A stretch of DNA of 33,853 bases, taken from assembly GCA_028279305.1 (NCBI GenBank), contig JANQOA010000263.1, positions 1 through 33,853 on the forward strand, in the 5' to 3' direction. Source of the DNA: Pseudomonadales bacterium. GTDB lineage: Bacteria; Pseudomonadota; Gammaproteobacteria; Pseudomonadales; Azotimanducaceae. The translations under genes and the position numbers were made by a program. Below the pieces are notes generated by a model. The model saw nothing but the letters and a program-made list of their open reading frames with translations, was not told the DNA's origin and did not search any database. Below are positions 16,102 to 25,315 of the stretch, one piece after another. Position 1 is the first letter of the stretch; each line of letters begins with the position of its first letter.

Positions 16102-16866
16102 GTGAATCTTAAGATTTTGGTGCTGGCAGGCATGGTGATGTTGCTGGGCCCGCATATGCCGGTAGCTGCAGAACAATCGGCGGCAGCCTCAGCCGACCTT
16201 AAAGCGCCGGCCGGCAGCGAAAAACTCATCAGCCAGTTACGCAAGGCGATTCCCGACCTGCCCATAGAGGCGGTGCACGAAGCGGAATTACCCGGTTTTT
16301 ACCTGCTTGAGTTGTCAAACGGACAAACCCTGTACGGTTCAAAGTCCGGCAACCATCTGTTTTCCGGCGACCTGTTCAGCATCCGTAACGGCAACGTGGT
16401 CAATCTGGCTGAAAACCATCGGGCGGTGAAGCGCAAGAAGCTGATGGATTCGCTGCCCATGGAAAGCATGGTGGTGTTTTCGCCCGCCGGTCAGACTAAA
16501 ACTCACGTCAGCGTATTTACCGACGTGGATTGCGGCTACTGCCGTAAACTGCATCAGGAAATGGCGCAGATCAACGCCTTGGGCATAGAAGTACGCTACC
16601 TGGCTTATCCGCGTGCTGGATTGGGTACACCCACCTATGCAAAAATTGTCTCCGCTTGGTGCGCGGAAAACCCCAACGAAGCCATTACCGCACTGAAATC
16701 GGGGCTGGAGATTCCCAGCAAACAGTGCGCTAACCCGGTGGCGGAGCAGTATGCGCTGGGGCAGCAGGTAGGTGTCACCGGTACGCCTGCCATTGTCACC
16801 GCGGACGGTCGCCTGCTGCCGGGTTACATGCCCGCGGCGCAACTCGCCCAAGCCATCGGTCTGTAG
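16102..16866 (+). CDS. dsbC: Periplasmic disulfide isomerase DsbC
   Basis: DsbC reshuffles wrong disulfides in periplasmic proteins and is kept reduced by DsbD. From GTG 16102 the product is 254 aa: a signal peptide ending around PVAA/EQ, a dimerisation domain (about 35-95) and a thioredoxin-fold domain. The active site is CGYC at 144-147, with the cis-proline loop as TGTPA. Two further cysteines (in SAWCAEN and SKQCAN) match the structural disulfide. I prefer the GTG because AGGAAAC lies just upstream and the signal peptide begins there; the frame is open further up to 16030. It follows xerD by about 80 bp, as in many gammaproteobacteria. Confidence 0.94.
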   Translation: MNLKILVLAGMVMLLGPHMPVAAEQSAAASADLKAPAGSEKLISQLRKAIPDLPIEAVHEAELPGFYLLELSNGQTLYGSKSGNHLFSGDLFSIRNGNVVNLAENHRAVKRKKLMDSLPMESMVVFSPAGQTKTHVSVFTDVDCGYCRKLHQEMAQINALGIEVRYLAYPRAGLGTPTYAKIVSAWCAENPNEAITALKSGLEIPSKQCANPVAEQYALGQQVGVTGTPAIVTADGRLLPGYMPAAQLAQAIGL

Positions 16867-16922
16867 CATACCTGCCGTACCCGCAGATACAGGCCGTACT
16901 GAGTTCAGCACAGCCGGTATGA

Positions 16923-18245
16923 GTGGATATTCGATTGAATGATATAGGTCTCGGCATTGCCGGTCTTGGTACTGTGGCCCAGGGGGTGCTGCAGATCCTC
17001 AGTAACAACGGTGCGGCCATTGCCCAGCGCAGCGGCTGCCAGCTGCGTGTGCAGCGCATAGCCAGCCGCAGCGCCCGCGACGAAGTGGATATGTTGGGGG
17101 CGCAGTTTTCCACCAACCTGCAGGATCTGATTGAAGATCCCCAGGTGGACATCGTGCTGGAACTGATCGGCGGCGAGGACGCTGCAAAAGATCTGATTCA
17201 CAATGCTCTGCTGGCGGGTAAACCGGTGGTGACGGCAAACAAGGCGGTGATTGCCAACCACGGGGATGGGCTGTTTGCCGCCCTGCAGGCGGCCAACGAA
17301 TCCTCGGACCTGCGCTTCGAAGCAGCAGTGGCCGGCGCCATCCCGATCATCTCCGCCATTCGCGAGGGCCTGGTTGCCAACCGCTTCGAACACGTTGTCG
17401 GCATTATCAACGGCACCTGCAACTATATCCTCACCGCCATGCAGAATGACGGCGCCCAGTTCAGCGACGCCCTGGCCACGGCCCAGGAACTGGGCTACGC
17501 GGAGGCGGATCCGGGGTTTGATATCGACGGCATCGATGCAGCCCACAAGCTGACCATCCTGCTGGCGCTGGCGTTCGATACGCACTTTGACTTCTCCGCC
17601 CTGCATGTGGAAGGCATTACCGCGGTGACTGCGGAAGATATCCGCTACGCCGCCGAGCTGGGTTACCGCATCAAGCACCTGGGCATCGCGAGACGTAGCG
17701 AAGATGGCCTGGAAGCCCGGGTACATCCCGCCCTGATTCCGCAACAGCAGTTGCTGGCCAACGTGGACGGGGTTTTGAACGCGGTTCTGGTTAAGTCCGA
17801 CGCAGCCGGCCACACGATGTTCAGTGGTCCCGGCGCCGGCGGCGCAGCCACCGCGTCAGCGGTGCTGGCGGATGTGGTGTCGGTGGCGGCAAGCCTGCGC
17901 AAACCCGGCGCCGATGGAGGTAAACGCACCGCGGGGGCGCCGGACCGCGCCGCGGAACAGGTGGTATTGCCCATCAGCGAAGCCCACAGCGGCCACTATC
18001 TGCGCATCCCCAGCCGTGACGAGCCGGGTGTGTTTGCCCGTGTCGCGGAAGCATTGTCGCGCCACGAGATCAGTATAGAGGCAGCCATCCAGAAAGAACC
18101 TGATGCCGGCCAGGATGTGGTTTCCATTGTGATTCTCACCCACACCGTGCAGGAGGCAAAAGTGGTGGCTGCGCTGGAAGAGGTGCAGGATCTGCCTCAG
18201 GTGGTTGGTCCGGTGGCGCGTATCCGGGTGGAGACTCTGGACTGA
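16923..18245 (+). CDS. hom: Homoserine dehydrogenase, monofunctional with ACT domain
   Basis: This enzyme reduces aspartate semialdehyde to homoserine with NAD(P)H, the branch point to threonine and methionine. The 440-aa product has a Rossmann domain with GIAGLGTVAQG (11-21), Lys107 in TANKAV, the NGTCNYILT loop, the catalytic region GYAEADPGFDIDGIDAAHKLTIL, and a C-terminal ACT domain (about 360-440) beginning HYLRIPSRDEPGVFARV. ACT domains usually carry threonine feedback inhibition. There is no fused aspartokinase. The GTG at 16923 is directly preceded by an in-frame TGA, so it is the longest start; a TTG at 16935 is the alternative, and neither has a clear ribosome binding site. recJ begins five bases after its stop. 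Confidence 0.96.
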   Translation: MDIRLNDIGLGIAGLGTVAQGVLQILSNNGAAIAQRSGCQLRVQRIASRSARDEVDMLGAQFSTNLQDLIEDPQVDIVLELIGGEDAAKDLIHNALLAGKPVVTANKAVIANHGDGLFAALQAANESSDLRFEAAVAGAIPIISAIREGLVANRFEHVVGIINGTCNYILTAMQNDGAQFSDALATAQELGYAEADPGFDIDGIDAAHKLTILLALAFDTHFDFSALHVEGITAVTAEDIRYAAELGYRIKHLGIARRSEDGLEARVHPALIPQQQLLANVDGVLNAVLVKSDAAGHTMFSGPGAGGAATASAVLADVVSVAASLRKPGADGGKRTAGAPDRAAEQVVLPISEAHSGHYLRIPSRDEPGVFARVAEALSRHEISIEAAIQKEPDAGQDVVSIVILTHTVQEAKVVAALEEVQDLPQVVGPVARIRVETLD

Positions 18246-18250
18246 CCGCG

Positions 18251-19948
18251 GTGCAGATTGTCTCCCGCCCGGTGCCGGATACCCTGTTTGAAGTACAACC
18301 TGAACTGCTGCGCAGGATCTACGCCGCCCGCGGCATCACCGCCGCTGCTCAACTGCAGCGTAAACTCTCCGGTCTGCTGACGCCGGCGGACTTGCCGGAC
18401 ATCCAGGTTGCGGCCCGGCGCCTGGCCGACGCGGTGCAGAACGGTGAGCGGATTCTGATTGTCGGCGACTTTGACGCTGACGGGGCTACGTCGGTGGCCT
18501 TGTGCATGCGCTTACTGTCGGAGATGGGGGCTGCCGCGGTTGACTACCTGGTGCCGAACCGCTTTGACTTCGGTTACGGTTTGTCGGAAGAGATTGTAGC
18601 GCTGGCGGAGGAGCAGAAGCCGCAGGTCATTGTCACCGTGGACAACGGCATCTCCAGCATCGCCGGGGTTGCCCGGGCCCAGGCCGCCGGCATTGATGTC
18701 ATCATCACCGATCACCACCTGCCGGGGACGGAACTGCCCCGGGCCTGCGCCATTGTTAATCCCAATCTGGCGGACTGCCGCTTCGGCAGCCGCAATATGG
18801 CCGGCGTCGGGGTGGCCTACTATGTTATGGGGCAACTGCGCGGCGAGTTGCGCAGCCGCGGCTGGTTTAACGACCGCGGTGAACCCAATCTGGCCCGTTA
18901 TCTGGATCTGGTGGCGTTGGGCACGGTGGCTGATGTGGTGCCGTTGGATACCAACAACCGGGTGCTGGTGCATCAAGGGGTGGCACGCATCCGGGCCGGC
19001 GAATGCCTGCCGGGGGTGCGCGCGCTGGCGGAAATAGCCAGACGGCCCCTGCAAACGCTCAGCGCCCAGGATCTGGGTTTTGCGCTGGGGCCGCGCCTGA
19101 ACGCCGCCGGGCGCCTGGAAGACATGAGCATCGGCATCAAGTGTCTGTTGGCGCCGGACTTGCCCAGCGCGCGCAAGCTGGCCACGGTGCTGGACGAGTT
19201 GAACAAAACCCGCCGCCAGCTTGAACAGGACATGGTGGGCGATGCTGAACTGATGCTGGCCGAGAGCCAGGCGGGTGACGAAGTTGGCCTGGTGGCTTAT
19301 CACGAAAGTTTCCATCAGGGTGTGGTGGGTATTGTCGCCGGCCGTGTGCGGGAGAAGTTTAACAAGCCGGTGATTGCGTTCGCGGACGCCGGCGACAGTG
19401 CACCGGACGAACTGAAAGGCTCCGCCCGCAGCATCAGCGGCCTGCACATACGCGATCTGCTGGATTCCATTGCCACTTCACACCCGGGCCTGCTGTTGAA
19501 ATTCGGCGGTCATGCCATGGCCGCAGGGCTGAGCATCAAGCGTGTGCATCTGCCGCGTTTCAAGGTGATTTTTAACAAAGCCGTGCTGGCCGCCACCCAC
19601 AGCGATATGCTGGCGGCGCGCATGGTGACTGACGGCAGCCTGGCGGCGGAAGACTTCAGCATCGAAACGGCACAGCTATTGGCGGCAGCCGGGCCTTGGG
19701 GCAACGGTTTTCCGCAACCCAGCTTTGTTGGTGATTTTGAGCTGGTCAGCCAGCGTGTGGTGGGCGGGCAGCATCTGAAAATGGTGTTGAAGACCGGCCG
19801 CAAAGTGGTGGATGCCATTGCCTTCAGGCGGGCGCCGCTGGATGGCGGCTGCAAACAGGTGCGCGCGGTCTATACCCTGGAAGTTAACCACTTCGGCGAC
19901 TGGCCTACGGTCCAGTTGGTGGTGGAGTACTTGCTGGCGTTGCCTTAA
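18251..19948 (+). CDS. recJ: Single-stranded-DNA-specific 5'-3' exonuclease RecJ
   Basis: RecJ degrades single-stranded DNA 5' to 3' in RecF-pathway recombination, mismatch repair and base excision repair. The 565-aa product (E. coli 577) belongs to the DHH phosphoesterase family. It has GDFDADGATS (72-81), the aspartate-rich TVDNGIS, the signature DHH at 154-156, then LVALGTVADVVPL, the DHHA1 domain with LKFGGHAMAAG (GGHAMAAG 419-426), and a C-terminal OB-like domain. The start is GTG 18251, placed by its closeness to the hom stop and by homology; no ribosome binding site is evident, so coupling to hom is likely. Confidence 0.96.
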   Translation: MQIVSRPVPDTLFEVQPELLRRIYAARGITAAAQLQRKLSGLLTPADLPDIQVAARRLADAVQNGERILIVGDFDADGATSVALCMRLLSEMGAAAVDYLVPNRFDFGYGLSEEIVALAEEQKPQVIVTVDNGISSIAGVARAQAAGIDVIITDHHLPGTELPRACAIVNPNLADCRFGSRNMAGVGVAYYVMGQLRGELRSRGWFNDRGEPNLARYLDLVALGTVADVVPLDTNNRVLVHQGVARIRAGECLPGVRALAEIARRPLQTLSAQDLGFALGPRLNAAGRLEDMSIGIKCLLAPDLPSARKLATVLDELNKTRRQLEQDMVGDAELMLAESQAGDEVGLVAYHESFHQGVVGIVAGRVREKFNKPVIAFADAGDSAPDELKGSARSISGLHIRDLLDSIATSHPGLLLKFGGHAMAAGLSIKRVHLPRFKVIFNKAVLAATHSDMLAARMVTDGSLAAEDFSIETAQLLAAAGPWGNGFPQPSFVGDFELVSQRVVGGQHLKMVLKTGRKVVDAIAFRRAPLDGGCKQVRAVYTLEVNHFGDWPTVQLVVEYLLALP

Positions 19949-19978
19949 ACTTGCCGGTTTAGTTTGACACCCACTGGC

Positions 19979-21077
19979 ATGGCAGAAATTACCGCGGTCC
20001 GCGAATCCATTAAGTCTCTGAGCGAACGGGAAGTTGCGCTTCGGGGGTATCTTTGACTTTGAGGAAAAGAGCCAACGCCTGGAAGAGGTAGAGCGGGAGC
20101 TTGCTGACGGGGCCGTGTGGGACCAGCCGGAGCGCGCCCAACAGTTGGGGCGCGAGCGGGTGGAACTGGAGCAGGTGGTCTCGGTGCTGGGAGATTTTGC
20201 CGGCGCGCTGACAGACTTTGCTGAACTGGCGGAAATGGCCAGTGAGGAAAGTGACGAAGAAGCCTTGACGGAAGTTGCCGAAGCCCTGACCGAACTGGAC
20301 GGGCGGCTGGCCGCGCTGGAATTCCGCCGCATGTTCCAGGGTGAGATGGACCAGGCCAACACCTATCTGGAAATCCAATCCGGGTCCGGCGGCACCGAGG
20401 CCCAGGACTGGGCGGATATGCTGTTGCGCATGTACCTGCGCTGGGCTGAGAAGAAGGGATTCACGTCCACCGTCACCGAGTTGAGCCCGGGGGAAGTGGC
20501 AGGCATCAAAAGTGCCACCGTGCAGATAAGCGGCGAATTCGCTTATGGCTGGCTGCGCACCGAAACCGGCGTGCACCGGCTGGTGCGCAAGTCGCCGTTT
20601 GATTCCGGCAACCGCCGGCATACCAGTTTTGCCTCGGTATTTGTGTCGCCGGAAATTGACGACAACATCGAGATCGACATCAACCCCGCGGATGTGCGGG
20701 TGGATACCTACCGCGCCAGCGGCGCCGGCGGGCAGCATGTAAACCGCACGGACTCCGCGGTGCGCCTCACCCACCTGCCGACCAATACGGTTGTGCAGTG
20801 CCAGAGCGAGCGGTCCCAGCATCAGAACAAAGACCGTGCCTACCAGCAATTGCGAGCCAAGCTCTACGAACTGGAGCTGCAGAGCCGCCGTGCGGAACAG
20901 CAGGCCATTGAAGACGCCAAGGCGGACATCGGCTGGGGCAGTCAGATCCGCTCTTACGTGTTGGACCAGTCGCGGGTCAAAGATCTGCGCACCCAGGTGG
21001 AGTCCACCAACCCTAACAGCGTACTGGACGGAGACCTGGATATATTCATCGAAGCAACCCTGAAGGCGGGGCTATAA
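19979..21077 (+). CDS. prfB: Peptide chain release factor 2, with programmed +1 frameshift
   Basis: RF2 releases the finished peptide at UGA and UAA codons. It is encoded in two frames: ATG 19979 opens 25 sense codons ending in an in-frame TGA (20054-20056), and reading continues in the +1 frame from GAC 20055 to TAA 21077, giving 365 aa, the same length as E. coli RF2. The start lacks a clear ribosome binding site. In the full protein, the stop-recognition tripeptide SPF falls at 205-207 and the catalytic GGQ at 250-252, exactly as in E. coli. An N-terminal helical domain, the [11 protein letters not shown] block and the [10 protein letters not shown] block are as expected. lysS begins one base after the stop, the usual prfB-lysS pair. 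Confidence 0.97.
20042..20057 (+). promoter_or_regulatory. RF2 autoregulatory +1 frameshift site
   Basis: The sequence CGGGGG TAT CTT TGA C matches the E. coli site (AGGGGG TAT CTT TGA C) except for its first base. The G run acts as an internal Shine-Dalgarno, and the slippery CTT precedes the weak stop TGA-C. Low RF2 lets the ribosome pause and slip, so RF2 controls its own level. Confidence 0.95.
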
Positions 21078-21078
21078 C

Positions 21079-22566
21079 ATGAGTGAAGAGCGTGACCTGC
21101 TGCAAACCCGGCTGGCCAAAAGGCAGGCCTGGCTGGACACTGCCGGCAGCTACGTCAATGATTTCCGCCGCCAACACCTGGCGGGGGAGTTGCATGACAA
21201 ATTTGCGGACGCTGACAAAGCGGCGTTGGAAGAGATGCAGGAGCCGGCCAGCATCGCCGGACGGGTGATGCTGCGGCGGGTCATGGGCAAAGCCAGCTTC
21301 ATCACTCTGCAGGACAACAGCGGCCGCATCCAGGTCTATCTGGCCAGGAACAACCTCGGCGACGAGGTTTATAAGAGCTTCGATAAGCTGTGGGATATCG
21401 GCGATCTGGTGGGGGTGCGCGGTATCATGATGCGCACCAACAAAGGTGAGCTGACGGTAGATGCCCGCGAGATTGTGCTGCTGAACAAAACTCTGCGGCC
21501 GCTGCCGGAAAAATTCCATGGCGTCACCGATCAGGAGATCCGCTACCGTCAGCGCTACCTGGACCTGATCATGAATGAAGACACGCGGGCCTTGTTCCGC
21601 ACGCGTACGCAGATCATTCAGCGCACCCGGGACTACTTCAACCAGCTCGGTTACCTGGAAGTGGAAACTCCGATGATGCACGCCATCCCCGGGGGCGCCA
21701 CCGCACGGCCGTTTATCACCCACCATAACGCGCTGGATATGGAGCTTTATCTGCGCGTAGCGCCTGAGTTGTTTCTCAAGCGGCTGGTGGTGGGCGGGTT
21801 CGAGCGGGTCTTCGAAATCAACCGCAACTTCCGCAACGAGGGGTTGTCCACCCGGCACAACCCGGAATTTACCATGCTTGAGTTTTATCAGGCGTATGCG
21901 GATTACCGCGACCTGATGGCCATGACTGACGAACTGCTTGAGGTATTGTGCCGGGATGTGCTAGGCAGCAGCCAGGTGACTTACCAGGGCCTGGCGCTGG
22001 ATTTCAGCAGCGCGCCCCAGCGCATGACCATGGCGGAATCCATTTGCCGCTTTACCGATCTCAGTGAACAGGCGGTTGAGGACGCGGACCAGTTACGGCA
22101 GCGCCTGCAGGCCCTGAATCTGACCGCGGAACCGGGCTGGGGCGTGGGTAAAATGCAGATGGAGCTGTTTGAAGCCCAGGTGGAAAGCCGCCTGGAGCAG
22201 CCCACCTACATCACCGAATATCCGGCGGAGGTGTCGCCGCTGGCGCGGCGCAACGACCGCAACCCGGAGGTCACCGACCGCTTTGAGTTATTCATCAGCG
22301 GCCGTGAATACGCCAACGGCTTCTCTGAGTTGAACGATCCGCTGGACCAGGCCGAGCGCTTCCGCGCCCAGGCGGAGCTGAAGAGCAGCGGTGATGATGA
22401 AGCCATGCATTTTGACCAGGATTACATCGATGCGCTGGAGTACGGCCTGCCGCCCACCGCAGGTGAAGGCCTGGGTATCGACCGTCTGGTAATGCTGATG
22501 ACGGATTCCGCGTCGATCCGCGACGTGCTGCTGTTCCCGCTGATGAGACCGCTGGGTCCGGGCTGA
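21079..22566 (+). CDS. lysS: Lysyl-tRNA synthetase, class II
   Basis: LysRS charges tRNA-Lys with lysine. The 495-aa product has an N-terminal OB-fold anticodon-binding domain (about 58-140) and a class II catalytic core. Motif 1 lies around GYLEVETPMM (191-200), motif 2 begins at FRNEG (251-255) within FEINRNFRNEGLS, and motif 3 is GLGIDR (464-469) followed by MTDSASIRDVLLFP. The start ATG 21079 is one base after the prfB stop, with GGCGGGG (21066-21072) as ribosome binding site inside prfB, so the two are coupled. Confidence 0.98.
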   Translation: MSEERDLLQTRLAKRQAWLDTAGSYVNDFRRQHLAGELHDKFADADKAALEEMQEPASIAGRVMLRRVMGKASFITLQDNSGRIQVYLARNNLGDEVYKSFDKLWDIGDLVGVRGIMMRTNKGELTVDAREIVLLNKTLRPLPEKFHGVTDQEIRYRQRYLDLIMNEDTRALFRTRTQIIQRTRDYFNQLGYLEVETPMMHAIPGGATARPFITHHNALDMELYLRVAPELFLKRLVVGGFERVFEINRNFRNEGLSTRHNPEFTMLEFYQAYADYRDLMAMTDELLEVLCRDVLGSSQVTYQGLALDFSSAPQRMTMAESICRFTDLSEQAVEDADQLRQRLQALNLTAEPGWGVGKMQMELFEAQVESRLEQPTYITEYPAEVSPLARRNDRNPEVTDRFELFISGREYANGFSELNDPLDQAERFRAQAELKSSGDDEAMHFDQDYIDALEYGLPPTAGEGLGIDRLVMLMTDSASIRDVLLFPLMRPLGPG

Positions 22567-22596
22567 ACTAAGACAACCGGCCATGAGAGCTGAGCC

Positions 22597-23307
22597 ATGC
22601 CTACTGAACAAGCAGCCGAACGGCTGCAGATAGACCCGAGCTGGAAAAATCTGCTGGGGGAGGAGTTTGAACAACCCTACATGCGGCAGCTCAGCCAGTT
22701 TCTGCGCGAACAGAAGCGCCAGGGCCGCCGCATATATCCTCCGGGCAAACAGATGTTTGCCGCCCTGGATCAGACCCCGGTGGACCGGGTCAAAGTGGTG
22801 ATCATCGGGCAGGACCCTTACCACGGTGCCGGGCAGGCCCACGGCCTGTGCTTCTCGGTACAGCCGGGGGTGCCGTTACCGCCGTCGTTATTGAACATTT
22901 TTAAAGAAATTGATGACGATCTGCAGCTGTCGCCGGGTATGGCGGCCAGCAACCGGGGCTGCCTCACGCCCTGGGCGGCGCAGGGTGTGCTGTTGCTGAA
23001 CGCGGTGTTGAGCGTGGAACACGGGCGCGCCGCCTCCCACCAGAACAAGGGCTGGGAACGCTTTACCGACTGTGTGGTCAGCCGCATTGCCGCCCGGCGC
23101 GAGGGTCTGGTTTTTATGCTGTGGGGCAGCTACGCGCAAAAGAAAGGGGCGGCTGTAGACAGCCGGCGTCACTGCGTGCTGAAAGCGCCGCATCCGTCCC
23201 CGCTGTCAGCCCACCGGGGTTTTTTCGGCTGCCGCCACTTCTCCAGAGCCAACACCTACCTGCAGCAGCAGGGTGCAGTACCGGTGGACTGGCAGGCGGT
23301 TGAGTAG
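22597..23307 (+). CDS. ung: Uracil-DNA glycosylase
   Basis: Ung removes uracil from DNA, starting base excision repair of deaminated cytosine. The 236-aa product is a family 1 enzyme: the water-activating loop is GQDPYH (71-76, catalytic Asp73), the uracil-binding region includes LLNAVLSVEHG, and the DNA-intercalation loop is HPSPLSA (199-205, catalytic His199). It starts at ATG 22597 after GAGAGCTGAG, 30 bp downstream of lysS on the same strand, and ends the run that begins at xerD. Confidence 0.98.
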   Translation: MPTEQAAERLQIDPSWKNLLGEEFEQPYMRQLSQFLREQKRQGRRIYPPGKQMFAALDQTPVDRVKVVIIGQDPYHGAGQAHGLCFSVQPGVPLPPSLLNIFKEIDDDLQLSPGMAASNRGCLTPWAAQGVLLLNAVLSVEHGRAASHQNKGWERFTDCVVSRIAARREGLVFMLWGSYAQKKGAAVDSRRHCVLKAPHPSPLSAHRGFFGCRHFSRANTYLQQQGAVPVDWQAVE

Positions 23308-23368
23308 CGTGCTCGAGGCTGCCCCGGCTTTTCGGTTATGATGCAAAATTACCTAACAGGAGCTGCGC

Positions 23369-24157
23369 ATGGTTGCGTCCACGACAGATAAACTGCTGGT
23401 TGAACAAAGGGGTAATACCCTGGTTGTGACCATTAATAACCCACCGGCGAATACCTGGGATCCGGATAGCCTGCAGGGTTTGCAGCAACTGGTTGCGGAC
23501 AGTGAGTCTGACGACAACATTTATGCCATGGTGCTGGTGGGTGAGGGTGAGAAGTTCTTCTCCGCCGGCGCTGATCTGAAACTGTTTGCCGACGGTGACA
23601 AAGATGTAGCACGCAATATGGCGGACTATTTCGGCAATGCGTTTGAAACATTGTCAAAATTCCGCGGCGTAACCATTGCCGCGATTAACGGATTTGCCAT
23701 GGGCGGCGGGCTGGAATGTGCGTTGGCATGTGACATCCGCATCGCTGAACAACAGGCGCAACTGGCGCTGCCGGAAGCGACCGTGGGTTTGCTGCCCTGC
23801 GGCGGCGGTACCCAGAATCTGGCCTGGATGGTGGGTGAAGGCTGGGCCAAACGCATGATCCTGTGCGGTGAACGGATTGACGCCCAGACTGCCCAGCGCA
23901 TAGGTCTGGTGGAGGAAGTGGTGGACACCGGCCAGGCCAAAGGCCGCGCGCTGGAGCTGGCGGAGGCGGTGGGCAAACAGAGCCCGCCGGCTGTAGCCGC
24001 CAGCAAAGGGCTGATTCAGCAGGCGCGGTCGGGCAACATAGCGGCTGCCTACGCGGTTGAACGGGATGCCTTTGTCGGCTTGTTTGACACCAACGATCAG
24101 CGCGAGGGGGTAAACGCTTTTCTGGAGAAACGCGCCCCCCAGTGGACCAACAGTTGA
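23369..24157 (+). CDS. Enoyl-CoA hydratase (crotonase family), probably valine catabolic
   Basis: Crotonase enzymes hydrate the double bond of enoyl-CoA thioesters. The 262-aa protein has the oxyanion-hole segments FSAGADLK and MGGGLECALACD. Both glutamates of a true hydratase are present, Glu116 and Glu136, with the same 20-residue spacing as Glu144/Glu164 of the rat enzyme. Substrate cannot be read from these motifs. The two following genes act on 3-hydroxyisobutyryl-CoA and 3-hydroxyisobutyrate, so methacrylyl-CoA of the valine pathway is the likely substrate. ATG 23369 has CAGGAG (23359-23364 region) upstream. TATGAT (23337-23342) may be a -10, without a clear -35. Confidence 0.9.
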   Translation: MVASTTDKLLVEQRGNTLVVTINNPPANTWDPDSLQGLQQLVADSESDDNIYAMVLVGEGEKFFSAGADLKLFADGDKDVARNMADYFGNAFETLSKFRGVTIAAINGFAMGGGLECALACDIRIAEQQAQLALPEATVGLLPCGGGTQNLAWMVGEGWAKRMILCGERIDAQTAQRIGLVEEVVDTGQAKGRALELAEAVGKQSPPAVAASKGLIQQARSGNIAAAYAVERDAFVGLFDTNDQREGVNAFLEKRAPQWTNS

Positions 24158-24165
24158 GTGCCGAC

Positions 24166-25305
24166 ATGACAGACGAATCTCCCGTGCTGCTGCATGAGCA
24201 CCCTGTCGCCAACGGGGCGGTGCTGGCGCAGGCGGAACTGAATGTGGAAGCCACCTTGAACGCGCTCAGTCTGGAGATGGCGCGCATCCTCGATAAGGCG
24301 CTGCGCGGCTGGCTGCAGCGTGCCGAGGTGGCGGCGGTGGTGATCACCGGCAAAGCGGACAAAGCATTCTGCGCGGGCGGGGACATTCAGGCCCTGTACC
24401 ACGCGGTGGTGGCCAATCACGCGGCGGACGCGGTGGTGGATGATTATCCCTTCAAGTTCTTTGCGGAAGAATACCGCCTGGACTATCTGCTGCATACGTA
24501 TGCCAAGCCGGTGATTACCGTCGGGCACGGTATTGTTATGGGCGGTGGTCTGGGTATCTTCAGCGGTTCCCGTTACCGGGTGTTAACGGAAAAATCCCGC
24601 CTGGCGGTACCGGAGATTACCATTGGCCTGTTTCCGGACGCCGGCGCCACCTGGACTCTGACCCATATGGCCCCCCATCACGCCGCGTTCCTGGGCCTCA
24701 CCGGCAGCCATGTCAACGCGGCGGACAGTCTCACCACCGGCATGGGTCACTATGTGGTGGCCCAAGAGCAACGCCACGACTTACTCGCGCAGTTACTGAA
24801 ACTGCCTTGGCAAGGGCAAGCCGAGGCTGACCACGAGCTGACCGGGGAGTTTCTCAGCGGTCTCGCCGGCAGCAGTCTGGCGCCGCAGGCGCTGCCGCCG
24901 GCGGAGCTGGACGCGGTGCCTGAACGGCAGATCAATACCGCGGATCTGGCCGCCGAGGAGCAGGCGCTGCTGGCCCTGGAAGGCGCATCAAGCTGGGTCG
25001 ACCGGGGCCTGGCAAACCTGCGCGGCGGCTGTCCTACCACCGCGGGCATCGTCCTGGAGCAATTGCGCCGCGCGCCGGGCATGACGTTGGCTGACATGTT
25101 CCGCATGGAGCTTACCGTGGCCACGCACTGCGCCTATAACAACGATTTCAAGGAGGGTGTGCGGGCCCTGCTCATCGACAAAGACAATCAGCCGGACTGG
25201 GCGTACGGCAGCATCGGCAACCTCGACTGGCAGCACGTACTCAGTCACTTCGAGCCGCCCTGGCCCCAACATCCGCTGGCGGACCTGGGCGAATCAACTT
25301 CTTAG
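24166..25305 (+). CDS. 3-hydroxyisobutyryl-CoA hydrolase (HIBCH-like)
   Basis: This crotonase-fold hydrolase cleaves 3-hydroxyisobutyryl-CoA to free 3-hydroxyisobutyrate in valine breakdown. The 379-aa length and the large C-terminal extension are typical of HIBCH rather than hydratases. Visible features are FCAGGDIQAL (68-77), MGGGLGIF (125-132), and the pair Glu150 and Asp158 in VPEITIGLFPDAG, eight residues apart like the catalytic Glu169/Asp177 of human HIBCH. The frame opens at a GTG at 24142 inside the previous gene; ATG 24166, eight bases after that gene's stop, is the simpler start. Its stop is embedded in the mmsB ribosome binding site, which indicates one operon. Confidence 0.92.
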   Translation: MTDESPVLLHEHPVANGAVLAQAELNVEATLNALSLEMARILDKALRGWLQRAEVAAVVITGKADKAFCAGGDIQALYHAVVANHAADAVVDDYPFKFFAEEYRLDYLLHTYAKPVITVGHGIVMGGGLGIFSGSRYRVLTEKSRLAVPEITIGLFPDAGATWTLTHMAPHHAAFLGLTGSHVNAADSLTTGMGHYVVAQEQRHDLLAQLLKLPWQGQAEADHELTGEFLSGLAGSSLAPQALPPAELDAVPERQINTADLAAEEQALLALEGASSWVDRGLANLRGGCPTTAGIVLEQLRRAPGMTLADMFRMELTVATHCAYNNDFKEGVRALLIDKDNQPDWAYGSIGNLDWQHVLSHFEPPWPQHPLADLGESTS

Positions 25306-25315
25306 GAGCTTTAAG

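Noticed and set aside
18512..19447. 311-codon antisense open frame inside recJ
   Set aside because: Same pattern of antisense shadow in a GC-rich gene; recJ motifs are intact and the frame has no ribosome binding site or recognisable domain.
19964..19969. TTGACA just before prfB as a -35 element
   Set aside because: The hexamer is perfect, but the matching -10 position would fall inside the prfB coding sequence at AAATTA, giving a transcript that lacks the start codon.
20054..20056. In-frame stop early in prfB as a pseudogene or sequencing error
   Set aside because: The stop is at codon 26 within the known RF2 frameshift signal, and the rest of the protein matches RF2 with SPF and GGQ at the exact E. 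coli positions.
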